A stretch of DNA of 8,218 bases from CAYZQE01 sp964480635 (GTDB lineage: Bacteria > Pseudomonadota > Gammaproteobacteria > GCA-001735895): contig CAYZQE010000103.1 of the NCBI GenBank assembly GCA_964480635.1, forward strand, positions 1 to 8,218, in the 5' to 3' direction. The position numbers and the translations under genes are program-made. The notes under the pieces were generated by a model. The model was not told the DNA's origin. It did no database searches and saw nothing but the letters and a program-made list of their open reading frames with translations. Position 1 is the stretch's first letter. Every line of letters starts with the position of its first letter. Shown piece by piece: positions 1 through 6,137 of this stretch.

Positions 1-1073
1 CTATCTAAATGAAATTGAGCGAGCTGCTGAACAAACGCCTCTAAGCCAAACATGCGTTTAGAAACGTGATCCATTAACTGGATGGTGAGATCTTCAAACT
101 GTAATGAAATGACACCAGCCACAATGTGTGATTGCATTTTTTGTGAAATATCTTGAATGGTTGCCGATTGAGCAACAACATCGGTGTTAAGTCCGAGCAT
201 TTCACCCCACATCTCTTTCATCCTCACTTGAGAGGTATCAGCAATACTCATATCTGTATGGGTAATAATTTCTACTGTGGAAGACAAGTTTCCAATTGAA
301 TCTTGTGTGCTCGTTATAAGGGCTCTTATTTCATCACTAAATTGAGCGGTTCGTTTAGATAGCTTTCTCACTTCATCGGCCACCACAGCAAAGCCTCTGC
401 CGGCTTCACCTGCACGAGCGGCTTCAATAGCGGCATTAAGTGCTAGTAAGTTTGTTTGCGAGGTAATTTGATTGACATCATTTAAAAGGCTAACAATGTC
501 ATCGACTTGGTTGTTCATTATGTTAAATGAAGCACCAACACTACTGGTGCTGTGGACTATTTGTTGAATTAGACCAACAAAATTGTTAACAATATCTTCG
601 GTTTCATGTGCAAAATGGTTAATGCCAGTGGTTTGTTTGTGATGTTCTTCGCCCTCGGATGCTTGTGCCAGAGACTCTATTAGTTCGCGTAATAACTGCA
701 TTTGCCCTAAAGAGTCATTTTCCATACCCGTAAAGCTACCCGATAGTTTAGCGGTGGCACTTTGTACGATATCTTTCATCTGAGCCATGTCATCATGCAT
801 GGATGTAAATTGCTTGGATACCTGGGCAAAGGCATCATCTAAAGTATTTGAATAAGTCACTAACGATTCAACTTGTTGATGCCCTTCATTATTTTTAGAA
901 ATGAGCTCGTTATCAAAGCTATCAACATTTTTAACGTAAACGATTAAAATAATGATGGTAATAATGGCAGTGGCCAGAGAAACAATGGCTGGTAAAAATA
1001 GCATTGACGCCGCAATATTTGCAATTTGAGCGACGATAATCGCGATGATAAAGGGTGATTTAAATGCATTCAT
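1..1073 (-). CDS. Methyl-accepting chemotaxis protein, C-terminus cut by window edge
   Basis: Chemoreceptor that would signal through CheW/CheA to the flagellar motor. From ATG at 1073 the frame stays open for 357 codons to the left edge. Residues about 6-48 form one long hydrophobic block, best read as two closely packed membrane helices with almost no periplasmic loop, so there is no classical ligand-binding domain. No HAMP domain is obvious. Residues about 50-195 look like coiled coil. The signalling tip is unmistakable: QTNLLALNAAIEAARAGE, with NAAIEAARAGE at 213-223, then GRGFAVVADEVRKLS. Near the visible end LQFEDLTIQLMDHVSKRM (324-341) resembles a C-terminal motif I associate with short, sensor-poor receptors. 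No strong Shine-Dalgarno precedes the ATG, but the next Met (24) would cut the membrane block. It is divergent from glnS and has a sigma-28-like promoter. The family is certain; the signal sensed is unknown. Confidence 0.95.
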   Translation of the reverse strand, partial: MNAFKSPFIIAIIVAQIANIAASMLFLPAIVSLATAIITIIILIVYVKNVDSFDNELISKNNEGHQQVESLVTYSNTLDDAFAQVSKQFTSMHDDMAQMKDIVQSATAKLSGSFTGMENDSLGQMQLLRELIESLAQASEGEEHHKQTTGINHFAHETEDIVNNFVGLIQQIVHSTSSVGASFNIMNNQVDDIVSLLNDVNQITSQTNLLALNAAIEAARAGEAGRGFAVVADEVRKLSKRTAQFSDEIRALITSTQDSIGNLSSTVEIITHTDMSIADTSQVRMKEMWGEMLGLNTDVVAQSATIQDISQKMQSHIVAGVISLQFEDLTIQLMDHVSKRMFGLEAFVQQLAQFHLD

Positions 1074-1102
1074 AATAGTTTCAAGTTAGCCTATTAAGTG
1101 AA

Positions 1103-1129
1103 ATATCGACAATTAACCTCTTAACTTTA
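1103..1129 (-). promoter_or_regulatory. Sigma-28 (FliA)-type promoter for the chemoreceptor gene
   Basis: On the minus strand TAAAGTTA (1129-1122) is followed by exactly 11 bases and then GTCGATAT (1110-1103). The FliA consensus is TAAAGTTT-N11-GCCGATAA, so 7/8 and 6/8 positions match with ideal spacing. The implied start point lies about 20-25 bases upstream of the receptor ATG at 1073. FliA control of chemoreceptors is well established, so motif and gene support each other. The site was found by eye without a background scan. Confidence 0.7.
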
Positions 1130-1202
1130 GTAAAAAGTCAGAATTAGTCTATGTTTAGACATAAAATAAACAATATATTTTTCGTTCATCCCATTTATCT
1201 TT

Positions 1203-1208
1203 TATAAT
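1203..1208 (+). promoter_or_regulatory. Probable -10 element of the glnS promoter
   Basis: A perfect TATAAT lies 32 bases before the glnS ATG. It is followed by a C-rich discriminator (TCGCCC), of the kind found at growth-rate or stringently controlled promoters, which would suit a translation gene. No good -35 hexamer sits 16-18 bases upstream; only T-rich sequence is there (TTTCGT/TTCGTT at 1180-1186). The implied leader is short, about 25 bases. It has no clear Shine-Dalgarno and contains a start-stop ATGTAA at 1225-1230. Confidence 0.5.
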
Positions 1209-1239
1209 TCGCCCTTTAAAATAGATGTAATGTACTTTC

Positions 1240-2916
1240 ATGACGACAGAAAACGAAAAAACAGTAGCTAATAATTTCATCAAAGACATTATTCAAAGTG
1301 ACCTTGATAACGCAAAACACAGCAAAATTCAAACTCGTTTCCCCCCTGAGCCTAATGGTTATTTACATATTGGTCATGCCAAGTCTATTTGCGTCAACTT
1401 TGGCTTGGCAAATGAGTTTAATGGCCGCTGTAATTTGCGATTCGATGACACCAATCCGGCCAAAGAAAGCCAAGAGTATATTGATGCCATTAAAAAAGAT
1501 GTTGAATGGTTAGGCTTTAAATGGACAGCTAACCCCTCGGCATCAGATTATTTTCCTCAGCTTTACCAATATGCACTTGATCTTATTCATAAAGGTCTAG
1601 CCTATGTTGACAGCCAAAGTGCAGAAGAAATTAAGTTAAAGCGCGGTACGCTTAAAGAGGTTGGAAGCGATAGCCCTTATAGAGCAAGAAGCATTGAAGA
1701 GAATTTAACGTTATTGTCTGAAATGAAAGATGGCAAACATGAAGATGGGACGCTAGTTCTGCGTGCAAAAATAGACATGGGCGCGCGTAACATTAACATG
1801 CGCGACCCAATTATTTATCGCATTCGCCATATAAAGCACCATCAAACGGGAGATACATGGTGCATTTATCCCATGTATGATTTTACCCATTCATTATCTG
1901 ATGCATTAGAATCTATTACGCATTCATTGTGTACCTTAGAGTTTGAAGATCATCGTCCTTTATATGATTGGTTTATTGAGCATTTAGACACGCCATCAAC
2001 ACCTCGCCAAATTGAGTTTTCACGCTTAAATTTAGAATATAACCTTACCAGTAAGCGCAAACTTAATCAGCTGGTTGTTGAGCATCATGTCAGTGGTTGG
2101 AATGACCCACGTATGCCGACTATATCGGGTATGCGTCGCAGAGGCTTTACGCCAGAATCATTGATTAATTTTAGTGATATTATCGGCGTGACTAAAAAAG
2201 ACAGTTTGATTGAAATGGGTGTCTTAGAAAATTGTGTGCGAGAAGATTTAAACACCCGTGCCGAACGCCGTATGGCAGTGTTAGATCCGTTAAAAGTTAT
2301 TATAGAAAACTTTCCTGCCGATGTGACTGAAATGGTCAGTGGTAAAAACCATCCCCAATATCCAGACTTCGGCACGCGTGACATTCCCTTTAGCAAAGAA
2401 ATTTATATCGAAAAAAGCGACTTTATGGAAGATGCGCCACGTAAGTTTTTTCGTTTTACCATTGGACGTGAAGTGCGTTTAAGGTTTGCTTATTATGCGA
2501 CGTGTACGGCAGTTGTGCGTGATGAACAAGGTGAGATAGATCATATTGTGTGTACTTATGACCCAGACTCTAAAGGTGGTCGAACTGAAGATGGACGTAA
2601 AGTTAAAGGCACTATTCATTGGGTCAGCGTGGCGCATGCTAAAACAGCAAAGGTTAATATTTATGACCGCTTATTCCATGTTAAAAACCCAGCTAAAGAA
2701 GAACAGCTAACATCTACTTTAAATCCAGAGTCATTGCACACCTTGGACAATGTGAAGTGTGAACCAGCCATTGCTATGACAACTCAGCCCTTGGCTTATC
2801 AGTTTGAACGCATGGGGTATTTTATTGCTGATGAAACATCGACAGAGGAGGCTCCTATTTTTAATCGAACTATGTCGTTAAGGGATAGCTGGGGCAAGAT
2901 TGAAAAACAACAGTAA
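1240..2916 (+). CDS. glnS: Glutaminyl-tRNA synthetase
   Basis: Cytoplasmic class I aminoacyl-tRNA synthetase that charges tRNA-Gln with glutamine using ATP. The 558 residues compare with about 554 in E. coli, and similarity runs end to end. The Rossmann catalytic core starts at RFPPEPNGYLHIGHAKS, with the HIGH signature at 43-46. FDDTNP (68-73) and CIYPMYDFTHSLSDALE (208-224) are the amino-acid and ATP pocket segments. The KMSKS-loop equivalent is TSKRK (270-274), where the E. coli enzyme has MSKRK; that first position also varies in other GlnRS. GWNDPRMPTISGMRRRG (286-302) lies in the tRNA-binding region. The C-terminal anticodon-binding beta-barrels run from about 345, including DGRKVKGTIHWVS (451-463) and FNRTMSLRDSW (541-551). 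The ATG is chosen because the N-terminus aligns with E. coli from NFI at 12. No strong Shine-Dalgarno is visible. It is probably co-transcribed with the acyltransferase 8 bases downstream. Confidence 0.99.
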   Translation: MTTENEKTVANNFIKDIIQSDLDNAKHSKIQTRFPPEPNGYLHIGHAKSICVNFGLANEFNGRCNLRFDDTNPAKESQEYIDAIKKDVEWLGFKWTANPSASDYFPQLYQYALDLIHKGLAYVDSQSAEEIKLKRGTLKEVGSDSPYRARSIEENLTLLSEMKDGKHEDGTLVLRAKIDMGARNINMRDPIIYRIRHIKHHQTGDTWCIYPMYDFTHSLSDALESITHSLCTLEFEDHRPLYDWFIEHLDTPSTPRQIEFSRLNLEYNLTSKRKLNQLVVEHHVSGWNDPRMPTISGMRRRGFTPESLINFSDIIGVTKKDSLIEMGVLENCVREDLNTRAERRMAVLDPLKVIIENFPADVTEMVSGKNHPQYPDFGTRDIPFSKEIYIEKSDFMEDAPRKFFRFTIGREVRLRFAYYATCTAVVRDEQGEIDHIVCTYDPDSKGGRTEDGRKVKGTIHWVSVAHAKTAKVNIYDRLFHVKNPAKEEQLTSTLNPESLHTLDNVKCEPAIAMTTQPLAYQFERMGYFIADETSTEEAPIFNRTMSLRDSWGKIEKQQ

Positions 2917-2924
2917 AAAACCAC

Positions 2925-3803
2925 ATGCCTTTATTGCTTGAGCCAATCAATAAGTTATTAGCTCACTGTTCTTTATCGTGCTTATTTAGGCTGGCTAAGT
3001 TTTTTTCTGTTTTAATCGCGCACAGTAAAAATCAAATTTCGAAACAGACCAAAAACAATATAAATTTATGTTTTTTTGAAAAAAACGAGGTGCAAAAAAA
3101 ACAGTTATACCGTGAGTCGATTGTTCACACCGTTTGTTCTTTAGTCGAGATGGCAGCACTTTGGCATCAGCCGATGCAAAAGGTTTTGGCTCAAATTAAT
3201 AACGAAAGTATTTGCGCTGATTTTAAAACAGATTTGGGGGCTAAAATTATAGTTGTTCCGCATTTTGGTAGTTGGGAGCTTATGAACTTATGGCTAGCTC
3301 AACAAGGTGTGCTTTTTTCACTTTATAAACCAGCTCGCTCAACTCAACTAGACGCTTATATTTTGCGTAAAAGAAGCAGAAATGGCGCTATTTTAGTACC
3401 CACCAATCTGACGGGTTTAAGGTCTTTGTTAAAGGGACTGAAGGTTGGAGCAACCGTGATGATTTTACCAGACCAAAAACCAGGTAAAGATGGCGCAAAG
3501 ATCAATGCCAAATTTTATGGCTATGATGCATCAACAAGTCTATTAATTAAAAGCCTAAACAAAAAAGTAAACTGCTCAGTTTATATTGCTGCGGCGATAC
3601 GTGATTTGAAAGATGCAAGTTATCAAGTGCATATCAATAAATTAAATGACGTGATTTTAGCCAGTGATGACCAGCAAAGTGCGGACTATTTAAACCAAAG
3701 TATCGAGCAATTTATTGCTATTGATGAGGCGCAATATCAGTGGTCTTATCGACGTTTTAGTAAACAAACGTATTTAGACTTTAGCGATAACACCAATACT
3801 TGA
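2925..3803 (+). CDS. LpxL/HtrB-family lipid A acyltransferase
   Basis: Predicted inner-membrane acyltransferase that moves an acyl chain from acyl-ACP, most likely onto a lipid A precursor. The catalytic H-x4-E motif is HFGSWE (H113, E118). Further family blocks follow: YKPARSTQLDAYILRKRSRNG (134-154) in the substrate region, LPDQKPGKDG (181-190) and FYGYDASTS (197-205), and QYQWSYRRF (270-278) near the C-terminus. At 292 residues it is slightly short of the E. coli LpxL/LpxM size (a little over 300). The N-terminus is only weakly hydrophobic. It starts 8 bases after glnS with no evident Shine-Dalgarno, so translational coupling or a weak start is likely. Three homopolymer runs (T7, A7, A8) fall at 3071-3101. 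Its last 23 bases overlap the 3' end of the convergent apbE gene. Family membership is firm; which hydroxyacyl position it acylates cannot be read from sequence. Confidence 0.9.
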   Translation: MPLLLEPINKLLAHCSLSCLFRLAKFFSVLIAHSKNQISKQTKNNINLCFFEKNEVQKKQLYRESIVHTVCSLVEMAALWHQPMQKVLAQINNESICADFKTDLGAKIIVVPHFGSWELMNLWLAQQGVLFSLYKPARSTQLDAYILRKRSRNGAILVPTNLTGLRSLLKGLKVGATVMILPDQKPGKDGAKINAKFYGYDASTSLLIKSLNKKVNCSVYIAAAIRDLKDASYQVHINKLNDVILASDDQQSADYLNQSIEQFIAIDEAQYQWSYRRFSKQTYLDFSDNTNT

Positions 3804-4668
3804 CGCCTTGATGGTCTAAAAACTCTTCGGCATCTTTGCCGTGAAGCATTGCTAAGGTCGATAAAATCCCTGCATCAGTACAACTGGCAGCCGCTACAGT
3901 CACTGACAAGGGCGAATCAATAGCTGGCCAACCTGTTTTAGGGTTAATGATATGACCATAACGAATGTTGTTTTTTAAGATAAAACGATAGGAATTACCG
4001 CTGGTTGCTAGAGCCCCATGTGATAATTTTAAAATATTATCGGGATTAGATGAGTTGAGTTTATTGGGGTTTTCGATACCCGTTATCCAAGCGTTGTTAT
4101 TAGATTGTGGGCCACTCACATGACAGTCACCACCAAAATTGACCATCGTGCTGCAATCTGTTTTAGAGGCTAATAAATCAATGACCTTATCCACTGCATA
4201 TTCTTTTCCAATGCCACCAAAATCTATTTCCATGCCTTTGGGAAGCGTAATGGTTGCATGATCAAAATTAATTTTATCAAAGCCAATCAATGGTAATAAA
4301 TCATTAATTTGCTGCTGGGTTGGAATTTGTTTTTGTTTAAAGTCCCAAATTTGGCGAAAAAGACCTGATGTAATATCAAATAAACCGTCGCTCAGATGAT
4401 GACACTGCTGTGCAAACTTAAGCAGCTTTGCCGTTTCAGCATCAATGGCAACGGCTTTCTGAGGGTTGTTGTTAATTTTATAAACGATATTATCTTGACG
4501 ATATCGGCTAAATTTATGTTCAATCCTTAATGCTTCATCATAAGCAATTTGCACTAAATCTCGTGCATGTTGTTGATGGTTCGTTTCAACCAGCACCTCG
4601 CATGGGCTAGCCATACAACTAAAGTGGCCAACCCAATGCTGTGCTCTTTGCTCAAAGGTGATATTCAT
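3781..4668 (-). CDS. apbE: FAD:protein FMN transferase (ApbE family), no signal peptide
   Basis: ApbE enzymes cleave FAD and attach FMN covalently to Thr/Ser of a target protein, with a divalent metal. The 295 residues carry the family blocks in order: FSRYRQDN (53-60), SDGLFDIT (93-100), DFGGIGKEYAVDKV (149-162), NFGGDCHVSG (177-186), GALATSGNSYRF (218-229), HIINPKTGWP (239-248) and CTDAGILST (263-271), whose Asp265 is the expected metal ligand. Most Gram-negative ApbE proteins are periplasmic lipoproteins of about 340 residues. This one starts directly at the catalytic fold and has no signal peptide or lipobox. The start cannot move upstream, because the TAA of the preceding gene lies in the same frame only six codons before the ATG. 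It is the last gene of the operon, 18 bases after the barrel gene, and no Shine-Dalgarno is visible. Identity is secure; substrate assignment to the neighbouring barrel is inference. Confidence 0.95.
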   Translation of the reverse strand: MNITFEQRAQHWVGHFSCMASPCEVLVETNHQQHARDLVQIAYDEALRIEHKFSRYRQDNIVYKINNNPQKAVAIDAETAKLLKFAQQCHHLSDGLFDITSGLFRQIWDFKQKQIPTQQQINDLLPLIGFDKINFDHATITLPKGMEIDFGGIGKEYAVDKVIDLLASKTDCSTMVNFGGDCHVSGPQSNNNAWITGIENPNKLNSSNPDNILKLSHGALATSGNSYRFILKNNIRYGHIINPKTGWPAIDSPLSVTVAAASCTDAGILSTLAMLHGKDAEEFLDHQGVKYWCYR

Positions 4669-4686
4669 TTTTGAGCGTATGGCGAG

Positions 4687-5931
4687 TTACCATTTAAAAG
4701 AATAGCTGGTTTGAATAATAACCGCTTCAACACCGGGGAAAAGGTCTTGTTGTTGTAATTGACCAATCGCTTCATCAGGTGATGAATCACCGCTTTGTTG
4801 ATAAAATTCAAGCCGCGCAGACCAAGAATGTTGGGCATTAATATCTTGACCAAACTTTAACCCAATAGTTGAAGTGGTCATTTTACCTAAGCGATAATCG
4901 GCACTAATATATTCGGGTATCGCTTCATTATTTTGTAAAAAATAACGATAAAAATTGGCTGCGGATTGTTGATACAGGCGAATGTGAGGTTGCACATAAT
5001 AACCATTAGATAGCTTATATTTAAAGGTGGTGTCAACGGTATGTGAAATGACGCCCCAATTATCCGTCATGTAACGATATGATGTGGTAAAAACATCTTT
5101 GTTGTCGAGGGTTAGTTTATATTTCCCAAATAGGCTTTGACGCGAACGTTTATTCTTGCGGTGTTCAAAAATATGGCTTGTCGGTTCGCCAGTAGCATCA
5201 ACGATGCTCACTACCTTATAAGGGTCGGTTAAATAGCCATCAGCTTGGCTGAGTGATAAATTAACTTGAAATAAGCTTTTTTTGTTAATAACTTGAGTCA
5301 CACCAAACACTAAATCGATTATGTTTTTATCTTTATCAGCAGCATCTTTTTGCAATAAAGATACATCGCTTAATGGCGTAGGGGCGCCGCCAACAGGCGA
5401 TATTTGATCAATTTCCAGATTAATGCCAGCCGATAAAGTGGTATTTTTTTGGTACATATCATGCTGCCATAAAAAGTGACCACCTAATGAAAAGAAATCA
5501 AATTCTTTCGAGATGTTAAATCCTATCGTGCGCCGATTATTACGATCAATAGGTGTTTCTATACTTAAAGCAAATGCAGCGCGAGTATCCTTAAAGGTAT
5601 CATCTAACGGCGTTTCGTTGGCAGGAACGGTATAAGAGCCATTGCCTGAAGGTCGAGTAAAAGTTTGAATATTTTGAGATGGCACAGCTCCTGTTGCTGA
5701 TGCACCGGTTAACGAATCTAAAACAAATTTCATGCTTAAAATTTCGCCATCGCCTAAGTCTCTGCTTAAGGAGACAACGGGTTCTACTGCTGATACTCGA
5801 TCAGTTTCGCTATAAATTAATAGCGCAGTATCAACATTCCACTCAGTTTCTTCTGCGTGTACTGAGTTTGATATTAAACTAGCGGTGGCTAAGGATAATA
5901 AACCAACGATTTTTTTAGGCTTTAATTGCAT
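4687..5931 (-). CDS. DUF3570-type predicted outer-membrane beta-barrel, candidate flavinylation target
   Basis: With ATG at 5931 the product has 414 residues. A Sec signal peptide is clear: basic start (MQLKPKK), hydrophobic core, and cleavage probably after SVHA (Ala26). The rest has alternating polar/hydrophobic short stretches typical of transmembrane beta-strands and ends in SYSFKW, an aromatic C-terminus like that of BAM-inserted barrels. I recognise the DUF3570 family from blocks such as QTFTRPSGNGSYTV and ETPLDDTFKDTRAA. DSLTGAS (72-78) fits the ApbE acceptor motif D-x-x-[ST]-G-A-[ST], which would make Ser78 the FMN-bearing residue. A TTG at 5937 is also in frame; ATG is preferred because G-rich sequence (GGGGGCGG) lies about 7 bases upstream of it. 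The gene overlaps the lipoprotein gene's 3' end by 10 bases and precedes apbE. Function is unknown. Barrel topology is inferred from sequence texture, not a prediction run. Confidence 0.85.
   Translation of the reverse strand: MQLKPKKIVGLLSLATASLISNSVHAEETEWNVDTALLIYSETDRVSAVEPVVSLSRDLGDGEILSMKFVLDSLTGASATGAVPSQNIQTFTRPSGNGSYTVPANETPLDDTFKDTRAAFALSIETPIDRNNRRTIGFNISKEFDFFSLGGHFLWQHDMYQKNTTLSAGINLEIDQISPVGGAPTPLSDVSLLQKDAADKDKNIIDLVFGVTQVINKKSLFQVNLSLSQADGYLTDPYKVVSIVDATGEPTSHIFEHRKNKRSRQSLFGKYKLTLDNKDVFTTSYRYMTDNWGVISHTVDTTFKYKLSNGYYVQPHIRLYQQSAANFYRYFLQNNEAIPEYISADYRLGKMTTSTIGLKFGQDINAQHSWSARLEFYQQSGDSSPDEAIGQLQQQDLFPGVEAVIIQTSYSFKW
5698..5718 (-). other. Predicted ApbE flavinylation motif DSLTGAS in the barrel protein
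   Basis: The codons for Asp72 to Ser78 of the DUF3570-type protein read GAT-TCG-TTA-ACC-GGT-GCA-TCA. The known recognition motif of ApbE substrates such as NqrC is D-x-x-[ST]-G-A-T, with FMN on the last residue; serine acceptors are also known. The following residues Ala-Thr give a second possible hydroxyl (Thr80). An apbE gene in the same operon makes the match more meaningful. Modification itself is not visible in DNA. Confidence 0.5.
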
Positions 5932-6137
5932 CCACAACCGCCCCCAGAGAAGCCCTGACCACCGCTAGACGCTTCTTTACTAAAGTAAATATGTTCATCG
6001 AAGGAGAGGTCTAATGCATCGGCAGTGATTAACATTTCATCATTCGCTAAGGTTGCTTTTTGCCACGGCTTTACCCCCAGTGACGAACATCCTTGTAGTG
6101 TAATGAAAAGAGCGATAACTAACACATAACGGTTCAT
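5922..6137 (-). CDS. Small DUF4266-type lipoprotein with Cys-Gly-Cys tail
   Basis: A 71-residue protein. The first 16 residues are a lipoprotein signal ending in the lipobox LQGC (Cys17 becomes lipidated), giving a mature protein of 55 residues. Ser-Ser after the Cys argues against Asp-type inner-membrane retention and so favours the outer membrane. Recognisable family blocks are GVKPWQKATLA (21-31) and FDEHIYFSKEASSGG (46-60). The chain ends GGGCGCN with Cys68 and Cys70, a glycine-rich thiol tail that looks functional: metal or cofactor binding, disulfide exchange with the neighbouring thioredoxin, or a modification site. Its ATG overlaps the tlpA-like stop (ATGA, 4 bases), and GAGG seven bases upstream is its Shine-Dalgarno. 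The DUF4266 assignment is from memory of the tail and the FDEHIYFSKE block. No function is known to me. Confidence 0.88.
   Translation of the reverse strand: MNRYVLVIALFITLQGCSSLGVKPWQKATLANDEMLITADALDLSFDEHIYFSKEASSGGQGFSGGGCGCN

Noticed and set aside
1147..1163. Overlapping small dyads GTCTA-N4-TAGAC and TATGT-N4-ACATA between the divergent genes
   Set aside because: Five-base arms in A+T-rich DNA are expected by chance, and no regulator or matching second copy is visible.
1225..1230. Start-stop ATGTAA in the glnS leader
   Set aside because: No Shine-Dalgarno precedes it, and such hexamers are common in A+T-rich leaders; nothing supports attenuation.
2047..2061. TSKRK instead of MSKRK in the glutaminyl-tRNA synthetase KMSKS loop
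   Set aside because: The first position of this loop varies among GlnRS enzymes and the catalytic SKR is intact, so no functional loss is implied.
2085..2396. 103-codon open frame on the minus strand inside glnS, and similar short frames inside the barrel, thioredoxin and chrA genes
   Set aside because: They lie opposite or in other frames of clearly conserved genes, and their products have no recognisable domains or credible starts.
3828..3841. Perfect hairpin CGGCA-TCTT-TGCCG just after the acyltransferase stop
   Set aside because: Only 5 bp, no following T-run, and it encodes Gly-Lys-Asp-Ala of apbE, so it is not supported as a terminator.
4665..4853. 62-codon minus-strand frame across the barrel-apbE junction
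   Set aside because: It is an out-of-frame shadow of the barrel's C-terminal strands and the apbE start.
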